A DNA stretch of 64,000 nucleotides from UBA1351 sp965140555 (GTDB lineage: Bacteria; Bacillota; Clostridia; Lachnospirales; Vallitaleaceae): assembly GCA_965140555.1 (NCBI GenBank), contig OZ223259.1:1488001-1552000 (forward strand), read 5' to 3'. The notes under the pieces are model-generated. The model saw nothing but the letters and a program-made list of their open reading frames with translations. It was not told the origin of the DNA and did no database searches. A program made the position numbers and the translations under genes. Below, in pieces: positions 7,244 to 15,971 of the stretch. Numbering within the stretch: position 1 is the stretch's first letter; every line of letters begins with the position of its first letter.

Positions 7244-10150
7244 TTAAATACTCATCTTTTTATAAGCTTTGTCTGTAAGTTCTTCTAATACACCAGCATG
7301 TCCGATAATACACCGTGCTCCCTGAACACTCATCCGGTCAAGCATATCACAAAAATGTTCTAACGCTTCCTTTGTCATAGACAAGATCTGCTCTTTTTCC
7401 AATTCACGATCTGCTTTGCTTATATTTCTAAAATAGTCATTATCACAAGCTAAGGCATAAGCCTTGGCTGATTGAAGTGGTTCTAAATCAGAAATACTTC
7501 CGATGATGAATTTGTTTATGTCTTCTTCACTCTTAACAAATTCTCGGATAAACTTGGCTGATTGTTGGTATATGTTAAGGCTTCTTGCGGGATTAGGATC
7601 ACGATAGGAATAATACCCTGCATTCCCTGTTTCTACCGCACTAAATCCTGCTCCATACGCGCCTCCCTGAACCCGTACTTCATTCCATAGATAACTAAGG
7701 GAAAGAATCTTCGCAAGTACACGAAGAGTCCCGGAATAGGTTTCTCCCAAGGCATTCAAATTCATTCCTGTCACTGCATAAGAAACGCCTGCCGGAATCT
7801 GAATAATCTCATTTAATGAATCTCTATTGATTTCCGGAGCAAAATCAGTTTCTGTAAGTACCTTACCGCCACTTTTATAGCCCTTAATCAGAGTTGATAC
7901 ATTAAATGATTTATTATTACTCGATAGGCTAAGTGTCATTGCTTCTTTCGTGATTGTTTGTGCCATCATAGCTTCTAGCTCAGATCCATAAGCTTCTATT
8001 GCATCTTCTTTACTCTGTAAGGCATTATGAAGCCATTGATAACAAGAAAACCCTTCTAACTGCTCTCTCACTGCACTTTCTCCACTAAAGTGTGACGTCA
8101 CTCTTTTCATAGCAAAGCTATGGCCATTCATAATAATACTCTGTTGATACATCTGATCCCACTGGATAAAAATTTCTTTAATCTTATCGTATGCGTTCCA
8201 GTTTGTTTCAAGGAGAATTTCTCGAATTAATTCTGCTGCCTCTTCAAGCTTTTCTGTAAGCACACTACACTCTACCGTTAAATAAACACTGCATTTCTCC
8301 GTATTTCCCGGTGTACTAAATACTTTTGGTCCAAAAGAAAGCGCGCCGATATTCTTCTTTATCTCTCTTTGAAGTTCTAAAACAGAATGTTTCTTTGTTG
8401 GCAATTCTTTAAATAAAGCAGCAGACATACCTAGTTTACAGAGCATTTCATTATTGACATTTCCCATATTAAAATACATCGTCATATAGGTTATTCCAGT
8501 CACATCAGTCGGATGGTAAAGAACCTTGACTCCACTTACTTCCATTTCTTCTGTGATTTTTTCTTTTACTGCTTTATCTACATCGGATAGTTCTAGTACC
8601 GGAAGAGAATCTACATCTTTTTTCCGGTCCGGTGTCTGTTGCCACCGTACTAATCTCTCATTCATTGCAAGAACTTCTTCTAACTCTTCTTTGGAAAATG
8701 CATCTTTTATCTGTTTTAGTTTTTCCTTTTCTTCTTTTCGGTTACGTTCTCCAATATCTTTTGATGGTAATGCATAGAAGAAAGACATATTGGTCTGGCT
8801 TACATATATCTCTGAAAAAATCTGATCAAAATACCCCTGATCGACGCCCTCTCTTAGTTCGGCGAAGATCTCATTATTGGTCAAATATGTCAAGGGATCT
8901 CCACCAAAGAGCCATGCATTCAATGCATTAATATTTCTCTCAAGTCCCTTTGGCTCCGAACCTTCTCGAAGAACAAATTCAAACTGATTAATAATGGCTT
9001 CCAGTTCTTCCTTGTCCAGTCCGTTAACAGAGGCTTCCGTAAGTGTCGTCTTTATTACCTCTTTTACTTTTTCTCTGTTTTCATAATCTACGTTTTTTAA
9101 CTGTAAATTTACAAAGGGTTGTTGTATTCCATCATTAACGTATATATACATGTCTTGAACAAGTCCGGAAGATAAAAGAGCTTTCTTTAATGGTGCATCG
9201 TTTGACCCTGCTAAGTAATCTCCGATAATTTTAGCAGCCATTATTTTCTTGCGATCTTGCCAGTTTGAGATAACTTTTCCCATTACCATCTGGGCTTTGG
9301 AATCTTCCTCTTCTTCATCTGATATTTCATAATACTGAACTGTCTCACAGGAAGCTATGTCCTTTTGAATCGGAATAATATGCTCGGTATTTTCCCGCTC
9401 AAAACCACTTAAGTACTGGTCATCAATAAGAAAAAGAGTTGCTTCAATGTCTAAATCTCCATCTAAATAAATACGTGCATTAGACGGATGGTAATAAACT
9501 TTATGGGCAGTCAAAAAATCTTCGTACGTCAAATCTGTAATATTTTTCGGATTACCTCCGGAATCATATCCATAACAATTATCCGGAAACAGCATTGACT
9601 GAATACCGCTTTCAAGTATTTCATCAACGGATGAATAGACGCCCTTCATTTCATTTAAAACCACACCTTTATACTCTAAAGCGGCCTCTTGGTCACTCAA
9701 TTCATAGTGCCAGCCCTCCTGATAGAATATGTTTGGATTCTGATAAATCGCCGGTGCAAATACAGCATCCAAATAAACTCCCATGAGATTTTCAAAGTCC
9801 TTTTGATTTCTACTTGAAATAGGATAGAGTGTTTTATCCGAAAAAGTCATTGCATTCAAAAAAGTGTTCATAGAACTTTTTAGCAGCTCTACAAAGGGTT
9901 CTTTTGCTGTATACTTTTGTGAGCCGCATAATACGGAGTGCTCTAAAATATGAAAAACCCCTGTATCATCTGTCGGGATGGTCTTAAAGGCTACGGAAAA
10001 TAATTTATTTTCATCCTGATTAGATAGCCACACGAGTTGAGCGCCACTTTTCTTATGTTCCATTTCGTAGAGTGTTCCTTCTAGTTCCTCTACCTCACGA
10101 ACTCTTATTACTTGGAATCCATTGATAAAATCTCCTGTCTGCATCTTCAT
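7244..10150 (-). CDS. M16C (presequence-protease-like) zinc metallopeptidase (968 aa)
   Basis: This has the length and domain plan of PreP/falcilysin-type M16C enzymes: two M16 halves in one chain forming a peptide-degrading chamber. The inverted zinc motif HILEH (His67, Glu70, His71) is intact, and NEMKGVYSS downstream provides the usual distal acidic ligand region. In clostridia such proteins are cytoplasmic oligopeptidases. It lies 14 bp after the thioredoxin-reductase-like gene, so the two are probably co-transcribed. The ribosome site is weak (AGAGAGAAAAG). Confidence 0.9.
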   Translation of the reverse strand: MKMQTGDFINGFQVIRVREVEELEGTLYEMEHKKSGAQLVWLSNQDENKLFSVAFKTIPTDDTGVFHILEHSVLCGSQKYTAKEPFVELLKSSMNTFLNAMTFSDKTLYPISSRNQKDFENLMGVYLDAVFAPAIYQNPNIFYQEGWHYELSDQEAALEYKGVVLNEMKGVYSSVDEILESGIQSMLFPDNCYGYDSGGNPKNITDLTYEDFLTAHKVYYHPSNARIYLDGDLDIEATLFLIDDQYLSGFERENTEHIIPIQKDIASCETVQYYEISDEEEEDSKAQMVMGKVISNWQDRKKIMAAKIIGDYLAGSNDAPLKKALLSSGLVQDMYIYVNDGIQQPFVNLQLKNVDYENREKVKEVIKTTLTEASVNGLDKEELEAIINQFEFVLREGSEPKGLERNINALNAWLFGGDPLTYLTNNEIFAELREGVDQGYFDQIFSEIYVSQTNMSFFYALPSKDIGERNRKEEKEKLKQIKDAFSKEELEEVLAMNERLVRWQQTPDRKKDVDSLPVLELSDVDKAVKEKITEEMEVSGVKVLYHPTDVTGITYMTMYFNMGNVNNEMLCKLGMSAALFKELPTKKHSVLELQREIKKNIGALSFGPKVFSTPGNTEKCSVYLTVECSVLTEKLEEAAELIREILLETNWNAYDKIKEIFIQWDQMYQQSIIMNGHSFAMKRVTSHFSGESAVREQLEGFSCYQWLHNALQSKEDAIEAYGSELEAMMAQTITKEAMTLSLSSNNKSFNVSTLIKGYKSGGKVLTETDFAPEINRDSLNEIIQIPAGVSYAVTGMNLNALGETYSGTLRVLAKILSLSYLWNEVRVQGGAYGAGFSAVETGNAGYYSYRDPNPARSLNIYQQSAKFIREFVKSEEDINKFIIGSISDLEPLQSAKAYALACDNDYFRNISKADRELEKEQILSMTKEALEHFCDMLDRMSVQGARCIIGHAGVLEELTDKAYKKMSI

Positions 10151-10164
10151 TCTTTTCTCTCTTT

Positions 10165-11031
10165 CTACTCGCTTTTATTTTCCTGTAAGGAATCTAAATA
10201 CTTTAAAAGTGTATGGGCCGCAACATTTCCTTCTCCCACTGCTTTTGTATACTGGTATGGCCTTCCGGTGCAATCCCCTGCTGCGAAACACCCCGGTATA
10301 TTTGTTTCCATATTACGGTTGACCTGAATATCTGTTCCCTCAAGGGCCAGTCCCGGCAACAAGCTTTTCATTGCAATGGTATCACGAAGTACAAATAAAC
10401 CATCCACCTCTATTGTTTCCCCGTTTTTTAAATTCAGGGCGGATAGACGCTTTTCACCACAAATCTCCTGAACATCACTGATTATTTCTACATTTCCAAG
10501 GTCTATACTGCACTCTTCATATTCCGGGAATAGATAGACCTTCTTTGCAATTTCTGCAAGGTATTCAATCTCATGTTCAAACCGTCTCGCATTGCAGACA
10601 ATCCCAATTACCTTATCACGATAAAGCATTCCGTCACACGTTGCGCAGTAACTCAATCCTTTGCCGATAAAATCTGTTTCTCCTTTTATAGGCACTATAT
10701 TCACCAATCCGGGAGCTAGAATAATCGACTGTGCTTCATAGAACTCACTACCTGCCATAATCGCATAATGATCTCCTAAGGGCATTATGGAATTGACCAT
10801 GGATTCTTTAATTTCAATACCCATATCTTCAATCTGCCTCTTGTAAGCATGTAGAAGTTCTTTTCCGGATATAGCTGATAAGCCCGGATAATTTGAAATC
10901 AACGCTGCCTTTTCTATCTTTTCATTTAAATTTTTTGTTCCGATCCAGATAAAATTCTTTTGATGAATGCTCAAATTCAATGCCGCTGATAATCCGGCAG
11001 GTCCAGTTCCAATAATCGCTGCATCATACAT
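10165..11031 (-). CDS. thioredoxin-reductase-like FAD oxidoreductase (288 aa)
   Basis: The N-terminal FAD motif is GTGPAG, the redox pair is CATC (Cys129, Cys132), and the C-terminal FAD segment is GCFAAGDCTG. These place it in the TrxB family, which transfers electrons from NADPH to a thioredoxin-like partner. The usual NADPH glycine motif is degenerate here: VIGIVCNARRF stands where GxGxxA is expected. The length, 288 aa, is also below TrxB's roughly 310. Cofactor use may therefore be altered, as in ferredoxin- or NADH-linked variants. It is the first gene of a likely pair with the M16 peptidase. Confidence 0.85.
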   Translation of the reverse strand: MYDAAIIGTGPAGLSAALNLSIHQKNFIWIGTKNLNEKIEKAALISNYPGLSAISGKELLHAYKRQIEDMGIEIKESMVNSIMPLGDHYAIMAGSEFYEAQSIILAPGLVNIVPIKGETDFIGKGLSYCATCDGMLYRDKVIGIVCNARRFEHEIEYLAEIAKKVYLFPEYEECSIDLGNVEIISDVQEICGEKRLSALNLKNGETIEVDGLFVLRDTIAMKSLLPGLALEGTDIQVNRNMETNIPGCFAAGDCTGRPYQYTKAVGEGNVAAHTLLKYLDSLQENKSE

Positions 11032-11727
11032 ATTACTTTCCTCACATGTTATTCCATTTATTATTCAATATGCTTTTAATCATCTTATTATAGTAACCAA
11101 GTCCTTCTTTATTTTCAACACGTCTTGTTTATTTGGTTGTAAAACTTACTTATGTGGATATATTTCATGCTTTTTTGACCTAACATCTTTATTTGTTGCA
11201 AGCATGTCAAGATGTACATTATTTGACGCTTACATTGGATACGATAATATCAATCGTTATTGATTAGATCTGTCATCACTTTTTTAAAAGCAATAATTAC
11301 GAATATAACATATAGTACCAATTGCCATGATTCCAGATGTTTGAAGCAAATAGGAGTATTTCCATGTAACGCCATCAAGGGATGTATAGGTAGCGCTAGT
11401 ATCTACTGTAAAACCCTTTAGTATATGCTGTACCGGTAAATTGGTTCGTATTCTACATAAAATCTTGACTGATGATATACCTTTTAATCTTGACTAATCT
11501 ATATTAAAACTTAATTTTCAAATGCATCTTCATTGATGCCTTGTTAATATCGGCCTTTTCTGACAAATCATATGTAACTAATTATTTGCTATTTTATACT
11601 TGACTTTTCATAGCAGGTCTCCTCACAAAATTATATCTTATCAGAATTTAATTGCCTAAACTTCCTATTCCGTTTTTTATCAGCTCTATACTACTGTTAT
11701 TAAGTTGTTTTTGGTTTTGTATGAAAA
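11032..11727. other. long AT-rich intergenic region, no supported gene
   Basis: About 700 bp without a convincing gene. A minus-strand open frame of about 60 codons at roughly 11298-11475 reads as a protein-like fragment (HILKGFTVDTSATYTSL and following). It has no ribosome site or start and is probably debris. The core/accessory boundary of the window appears to fall here. Confidence 0.4.
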
Positions 11728-11763
11728 CAGAGGCACCAAGATTTTTTTCTCTCGATGCCTCTG
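11728..11763 (-). terminator. stem-loop after the acetyltransferase remnant
   Basis: The arms CAGAGGCA and TGCCTCTG (8 bp, 20-nt loop) are followed on the minus strand by TTTTC, downstream of the truncated acyltransferase. The loop is large, so efficiency is uncertain. Confidence 0.45.
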
Positions 11764-11800
11764 AATTTTCTTGATTTGCATTTTACAATAAACCGAATGC

Positions 11801-12018
11801 TTACAATTTATCTATATTTCCACACATAATATTATTTATATTTTCACGCACTTTTTCTTTATCCCAGTTCCACCAACAAATAGATTGTAGTTTTTCGATT
11901 GTTTTATCATTGAATCGCTTTTTAATCGGCTTTGCTGGCACACCGCCTACTATTGAGTATGGCTCAACATCTTTTGTTACAACTGCTTTTGTTCCAATAA
12001 TTGCTCCATTTCCAATAT
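11801..12018 (-). pseudogene. C-terminal remnant of a CatB/Vat-like hexapeptide acetyltransferase
   Basis: The frame reads IGNGAIIGTKAVVTKDVEPY, continues with a GGVPAKPIKKRF segment, and then WWNW before a stop. That is the left-handed beta-helix end and C-terminal tail of xenobiotic acetyltransferases (chloramphenicol CatB or streptogramin Vat type). About two thirds of the normal protein, including the N-terminus, is absent. The open frame continues upstream only to a stop at the MATE gene terminus with no family resemblance. The fragment lies directly downstream of the MATE pump gene, so a resistance gene was probably lost by deletion. Confidence 0.75.
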
Positions 12019-12087
12019 GATTATTTTCATTATACCATTCATGTCTATAAAATAGGAGGTTAGATGTAAAAAATCCATCTAATTCAC

Positions 12088-13425
12088 CTACATTCTATAA
12101 TTAATCCGATAAGCAAACATTCCAGTTAGAAAAACATTTCCAATATCCGCAATTGGCTGTGAATATAACACACCCTGCACACCGAAGATTTTAGGCAGTA
12201 TCAAAACAAGTGGAATAAAAAACACTCCCTGTCGGCATATGCTCAAGATACCTCCTTGTTTTGATTTACCAAGTGCCAGATAGAAGGTACCATAAACCAG
12301 TTGAAAGCCTAATGTTACAAATACTATACTATTTAAAATAAGCGCTTCTTGCCCTACTTTCATAACCATCGAATCATTTTTATTAAACATTTCAACAATA
12401 TTACTTGAAAAAATAATAATTCCTCCTGCTACTAAGAGGCAAAAACAGCTTGTTAGCTTCAACGCAAACTTTTTAGCCTGTTCCACTCTGTCCCAGCTCC
12501 TGTTTCCATAATTATATCCCACAAACGGCTGAAATCCTTTAAGAAATCCAAATACCGCCATTGTACCAAGTGCTATGACTCTAGCTTCTATTCCAATTGC
12601 TGCCACCACGGAATCACCAAAACCAGCCGCAACATAATTTGTAACTCCCACTGCAACACTCGTCAATATTTGAAATACCATGATTGGCAATCCAACCTTA
12701 ACGATTTCAATATATATTCTCTTTTCTATCCTTACGTTTTTTAAAGATATCTGGAAAATACTTTTCTTCCTGAGAATGAAGCTGGCGTATAATGTGGTAG
12801 AAACCATATTTGCTATCAATGTTGCTGCAGCCACACCCATTACTCCCATATGAAATCCGTAAATCATAAGCGGATCCAATCCTGCATTGAGGATGCCACC
12901 TATAAACATTGCAAACATACTGAATCTTGACGCACCTTCTGCGGTAATAATATTATTGACTGTTACATTAAACACACTAAACAGCAAACTACTAACGAAA
13001 ACATAACCATACTGTCGCGCATACGGAAGTATAGTTGGTGTTGCACCCAGACTTTTAAGAATTGGTGTCATAAACAGTAATATAAAAAGAACACAGGTTC
13101 CACCTGTTATCAAACTGCTTATCAACGCTGTTGAAGCACATTGATTCGCTTCTTTGTACTGTTTGTTTCCCAAAAGCCGTGCTAAATAGGACGATGCTCC
13201 ACTACCGAAAAGCAATGCAATCCCAGTCATTATCGTCCCTAATGGGAATACTATGGATACAGCTCCCATCTGTGATATCCCTAATTGCGCCACAAAATAT
13301 GTATCTACCACATTGTATAATGCAGCAATGAGCATTCCCACCATCGTGGGAACTCCAAGCTTTAAAAGTGCCGTTGAAACTTTTTCATCTTTCAGTAAAA
13401 ACAACTTTTTTGTTTCATTTTCCAT
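12088..13425 (-). CDS. MATE-family multidrug efflux pump (445 aa)
   Basis: Twelve predicted membrane helices in two similar halves. The N-terminal VPTMVGMLIAALYNVVDTYF is typical of MATE transporters, which export cationic drugs in exchange for Na+ or H+. A GGAAGAGG-type ribosome site precedes the ATG. It lies downstream of a marR gene on the same strand, but its own promoter region carries the same operator motif as marR (13477-13491). Regulation by that MarR is likely. The substrate is unknown. Confidence 0.9.
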   Translation of the reverse strand: MENETKKLFLLKDEKVSTALLKLGVPTMVGMLIAALYNVVDTYFVAQLGISQMGAVSIVFPLGTIMTGIALLFGSGASSYLARLLGNKQYKEANQCASTALISSLITGGTCVLFILLFMTPILKSLGATPTILPYARQYGYVFVSSLLFSVFNVTVNNIITAEGASRFSMFAMFIGGILNAGLDPLMIYGFHMGVMGVAAATLIANMVSTTLYASFILRKKSIFQISLKNVRIEKRIYIEIVKVGLPIMVFQILTSVAVGVTNYVAAGFGDSVVAAIGIEARVIALGTMAVFGFLKGFQPFVGYNYGNRSWDRVEQAKKFALKLTSCFCLLVAGGIIIFSSNIVEMFNKNDSMVMKVGQEALILNSIVFVTLGFQLVYGTFYLALGKSKQGGILSICRQGVFFIPLVLILPKIFGVQGVLYSQPIADIGNVFLTGMFAYRINYRM

Positions 13426-13476
13426 GATTAATTCCTCTTCCCTTGTTAAGTATGTATGTGGTTTAGTATATATACA

Positions 13477-13491
13477 GTATAGTTCCTAAAC
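13477..13491 (+). promoter_or_regulatory. MarR-type operator upstream of the MATE gene
   Basis: The 15-bp partial palindrome GTATAG-TTC-CTAAAC is nearly identical to GTATAG-TTT-CTAAAC in front of the marR gene at 14043-14057. It overlaps a TATACT -10 on the minus strand. Binding by the adjacent MarR is inferred. Confidence 0.6.
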
Positions 13492-13539
13492 AATATGAGT
13501 AAAAAAATTAAATAACGGATACCTCAAATAATCCAATTT

Positions 13540-14007
13540 TTATTTTTTATCTTGATTCCCTTTCAATTTTTCATCCAGCATATCGTCAAACACATGAAGC
13601 ATTTCTTCCATCTTTTCATATAACTCATCTGGCATATCCCGAAGCATAACAAAGAGTTTTTCATTGGAGGCCTTATGAAATTCTTTATGCCCTTCATATG
13701 CCTTTTTTCCAAGCTCAGTAAGCTCAAGTCTCACTTCTGTATCCGAGTTTGGAGAAACACTTTTTTTCACCGCACCTTTGTTAACTAATTTGTAAATCAT
13801 CTGGGAAACTGCACCCTTTGTAATTCCTTGATAGGCAGCTAGGCGTGTGATATTAATATCTTCCATTTCTCCAATCGCTTCAATGGTATGTATTTCTGCC
13901 CTTGAAAGTGTTAAATCTGTCCCATAATGTCTTTGTTTATTCTCTGTTTGATTATATTTGTGTATCGTACGCTCCATCAAAGCTGATATTGCTCTATAAT
14001 CTCTCAT
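13540..14007 (-). CDS. MarR-family transcriptional regulator (155 aa)
   Basis: The winged-helix MarR fold is shown by LSRAEIHTIEAIGEMEDINI, then TRLAAYQGITKGAVSQMIYK as the recognition-helix region and a wing around SVSPNSDTEVRLEL. The length is typical. It is transcribed toward the MATE gene 115 bp away and probably represses both the pump gene and itself through the shared operator. It is clearly related to the MarR at 31306-31788, sharing YGTD, AEIH and TKGAVSQ. Confidence 0.9.
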   Translation of the reverse strand: MRDYRAISALMERTIHKYNQTENKQRHYGTDLTLSRAEIHTIEAIGEMEDINITRLAAYQGITKGAVSQMIYKLVNKGAVKKSVSPNSDTEVRLELTELGKKAYEGHKEFHKASNEKLFVMLRDMPDELYEKMEEMLHVFDDMLDEKLKGNQDKK

Positions 14008-14042
14008 CTGTAATCCTTTCTCTATTGTTTAGTTTTAATACT

Positions 14043-14057
14043 GTATAGTTTCTAAAC
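14043..14057 (+). promoter_or_regulatory. MarR-type operator upstream of marR
   Basis: GTATAG-TTT-CTAAAC lies 36 bp before the marR start codon. It matches the motif in front of the MATE gene and supports autoregulation. Confidence 0.6.
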
Positions 14058-14152
14058 AGATAATATCATCTTTAATTTCTCCTGTCAATGTATATTAATC
14101 CTGCCATGCCCGTCATTCGGCAGGTTACCCCATAATAAAAATAGATGTAAGA

Positions 14153-14983
14153 TTACTTTTCTAAAAGTATCGCAATAGTGAAACAGTCTTTTTGATAAGA
14201 ACGTCCTGCAACATCACCAAATACCTTGCACACCTTAAATCCTGCTTCTTTTGCTTCTTTCACTAGTGTTTCTTGTGTAAAGCAAGTATCCCATATATAG
14301 TAAGAAAGCATTTCACCATTTGAAATAATAGAGGTTTGCTCTAAAGTCACATTGTCTGAATATTTATAACATCCTTTTAGTTCAAGATATTTTTCTTCCC
14401 GCCAAAAACCACCATCGTGACAGATTTCCCATACTTGCTTTTCTTGAAAAGCATTGTATTTAGCCATTGAAAATACATCAAACAAGAATTTACCACCGGG
14501 TTTTAAGTGATGATATACCTTGCTCATAATGGTTTGTCTGTCAGACGTTGATAATGCCCCATAATCACAATATATCATTGTTGAAAAATCAAAAGCCGTA
14601 TTCAAATCCATATCCAAATAATTTTGATATAGATAAGTAATATTTAAGCCCTGCTGTATTGCCGATTTTTTTGCATAGTCTATTGAACGCTTTGAAAAAT
14701 CAATCCCTGTCACTTGATAACCTTCTTGTGAGAATTTTTCAGCATATATCCCCGGACCGCAGCCAATGTCAAAGAGCATCGGATAATCCAAAGGAGGGAC
14801 GATTTCTTTTATCCATTCAATGGACTTTTCTATGAACTTCAACTTTCTACTTGCCCCTTCAAATTTGGGATCAAGGTGAGCTTTTAACATTTGTTTGGAA
14901 ATGTGCTCATCATTCCAAAATGCAACTTCTGTTTTCGTGTAAAGAGATGGTCTTTCTAAAATTTTACTAATACTGTTGAACAT
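14153..14983 (-). CDS. class I SAM-dependent methyltransferase under attenuation control (276 aa)
   Basis: A Rossmann-fold methyltransferase: motif I is FDIGCGPGIYAEKF, followed by GYQVTGIDFSKRSIDYA and the post-motif LKPGGKFLFDVF. The start at 14983 (MFNSISK) has AAAGGAG upstream; an in-frame start 14 codons earlier has none. Related methyltransferases accompany resistance genes on mobile elements in Gram-positive bacteria, but the substrate cannot be read from sequence. The 5' leader (15111-15370) has a strong promoter, a short open frame and mutually exclusive RNA stems, pointing to drug- or starvation-inducible expression. Confidence 0.85.
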   Translation of the reverse strand: MFNSISKILERPSLYTKTEVAFWNDEHISKQMLKAHLDPKFEGASRKLKFIEKSIEWIKEIVPPLDYPMLFDIGCGPGIYAEKFSQEGYQVTGIDFSKRSIDYAKKSAIQQGLNITYLYQNYLDMDLNTAFDFSTMIYCDYGALSTSDRQTIMSKVYHHLKPGGKFLFDVFSMAKYNAFQEKQVWEICHDGGFWREEKYLELKGCYKYSDNVTLEQTSIISNGEMLSYYIWDTCFTQETLVKEAKEAGFKVCKVFGDVAGRSYQKDCFTIAILLEK

Positions 14984-15110
14984 ACTTGTTTTCTCCTTTT
15001 TTCCTTTAATAATTGGGCAGTACAAAAGTGTCGTTTTACGACGCTGATTCCGCCTTGGCGGATTGTTCTGGATGTCTGACGGAATTTGCTCCGGTAGAGC
15101 AATTTTCTAG

Positions 15111-15141
15111 TCAAAAAAGCCGTAGATTTTACTCTACGGCT
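15111..15141 (-). terminator. intrinsic terminator inside the methyltransferase leader
   Basis: The arms AGCCGTAGA (15133-15141 on the minus strand) and TCTACGGCT (15118-15126) form a 9-bp stem with a 6-nt loop, followed by a U tract. It lies about 130 bp upstream of the methyltransferase start and downstream of its promoter, so it can stop transcription before the gene. Confidence 0.8.
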
Positions 15142-15257
15142 AATCTTCCTAAGATGAAGAAGAGTTTAAGAGTAAAATAAAACCAAACATTAGACACAAA
15201 AACTGAACTGTTAAAACAGTTCGTTTTTATCCTATTGAATTGATTTTATCTACTCTT
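15126..15257 (-). promoter_or_regulatory. three-segment attenuator (terminator/antiterminator switch)
   Basis: Segment 3 (15126-15135, AGAGTAAAAT) lies in the terminator loop and stem. Segment 2 (15169-15178, ATTTTACTCT) is its perfect 10-nt complement and would form an antiterminator. Segment 1 (15243-15257, AAGAGTAGATAAAAT) can also pair with segment 2 and overlaps the end of a tiny open frame. A ribosome stalled there would mask segment 1, freeing segment 2 to block termination. The pairing is seen in sequence; the mechanism is inferred. Confidence 0.7.
15198..15228 (-). repeat. leader hairpin AACTGTT/AACAGTT
   Basis: A nearly perfect stem (AAAAAC, AACTGTT, then AACAGTT, GTTTTT) followed by U residues lies between segments 1 and 2 of the leader. 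It may be an additional terminator or a pause site. Confidence 0.5.
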
Positions 15258-15273
15258 TTCCAGTCATACCCAT
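15250..15273 (-). CDS. candidate leader peptide MGMTGKE
   Basis: A seven-codon open frame (ATG to TAG) whose last codons overlap attenuator segment 1. The ribosome site is weak (AGTGG), and a still shorter ATG-ACA-TAA frame lies just upstream. It is proposed only because its position fits ribosome-mediated attenuation. Confidence 0.3.
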   Translation of the reverse strand: MGMTGKE

Positions 15274-15343
15274 GCCACTGATTTTATGTCATCTGGTACG
15301 CCGGAATTTCATCACCTTTTCTGTTAATTTTTTATAATTTTAT

Positions 15344-15370
15344 ATTATAGTACAAGGTGAGTTCTGTCAA
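15344..15370 (-). promoter_or_regulatory. sigma-A promoter of the methyltransferase leader
   Basis: On the minus strand a perfect TTGACA (15365-15370) and a perfect TATAAT (15344-15349) are separated by 15 bp. A TAATAT two bases further on gives 17 bp. Transcription from here would include the whole attenuator. Confidence 0.65.
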
Positions 15371-15444
15371 TAGTAATACAAATATGACCTATTTTATCTA
15401 GGTATTTACATCATTGATACTAGGATTAATTTGAATTATGTTCA

Positions 15445-15950
15445 TTAGCTTAAGTATGACATATCACTTAAACGGAAAATCATATGCTTACCATCAGCAC
15501 TTTCCTGCATAAAAGAAACTCCACCCGCTCTACCGAACAAATCACATTTGTTCAACATATCTACGTCCATGCCAAGCCATATTGCGTTAAATATACTCAA
15601 TGTATCACCATGAGAAACAATGATAATGTTTTCATCATTACCTTATTTTCTCTTAACCATTTTACTGATTGTCCTACTGCAGACCCTAAATTTCTTTCTC
15701 TTAAAACATTGGTAATTATCGGTGTGATATTAAGATAATTGGCGACAACTTCCGCAGTATGTTTAGCACGCAATAAATCCGATGAATACATAACGTACTG
15801 CTTCCCAGAATTTTCTTCTGAAAGCTTTTTCCCAATTCGTCTTGCTTGTTCTAGGCCTAATTCCGTTAAATCCCAATCTGTCCTTGAGCCAACCATACCA
15901 TTTGTATGATGTATTGATTGAGTATGCTGAATTGTAATGATATTTTTCAT
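15445..15950 (-). pseudogene. histidine phosphatase family protein, frameshifted
   Basis: The first frame reads MKNIITIQHTQSIHHTNGMV and continues through SSDLLRAKHTAEVV to about 15640. The family then resumes in another frame with NDENIIIVSHGDTLSIFNAI and ends at a stop at 15445. The VSHGDT segment carries the second catalytic His. One missing base in AATAAGGTAATGATGAA explains the break. The N-terminal catalytic motif is QHTQS in place of the classical RHGxS. A GGGGAGG ribosome site and the Nudix gene 21 bp upstream suggest a former two-gene operon. Confidence 0.75.
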
Positions 15951-15971
15951 TTTATTCCTCCCCTCAATTAT

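Noticed and set aside
11298..11475. Minus-strand protein-like frame (HILKGFTVDTSATYTSL region)
   Set aside because: No start, no ribosome site and no family recognised. Noted only as possible debris.
15484..15738. Plus-strand open frame of 84 codons
   Set aside because: It is antisense to the second half of the frameshifted histidine phosphatase and has no ribosome site.
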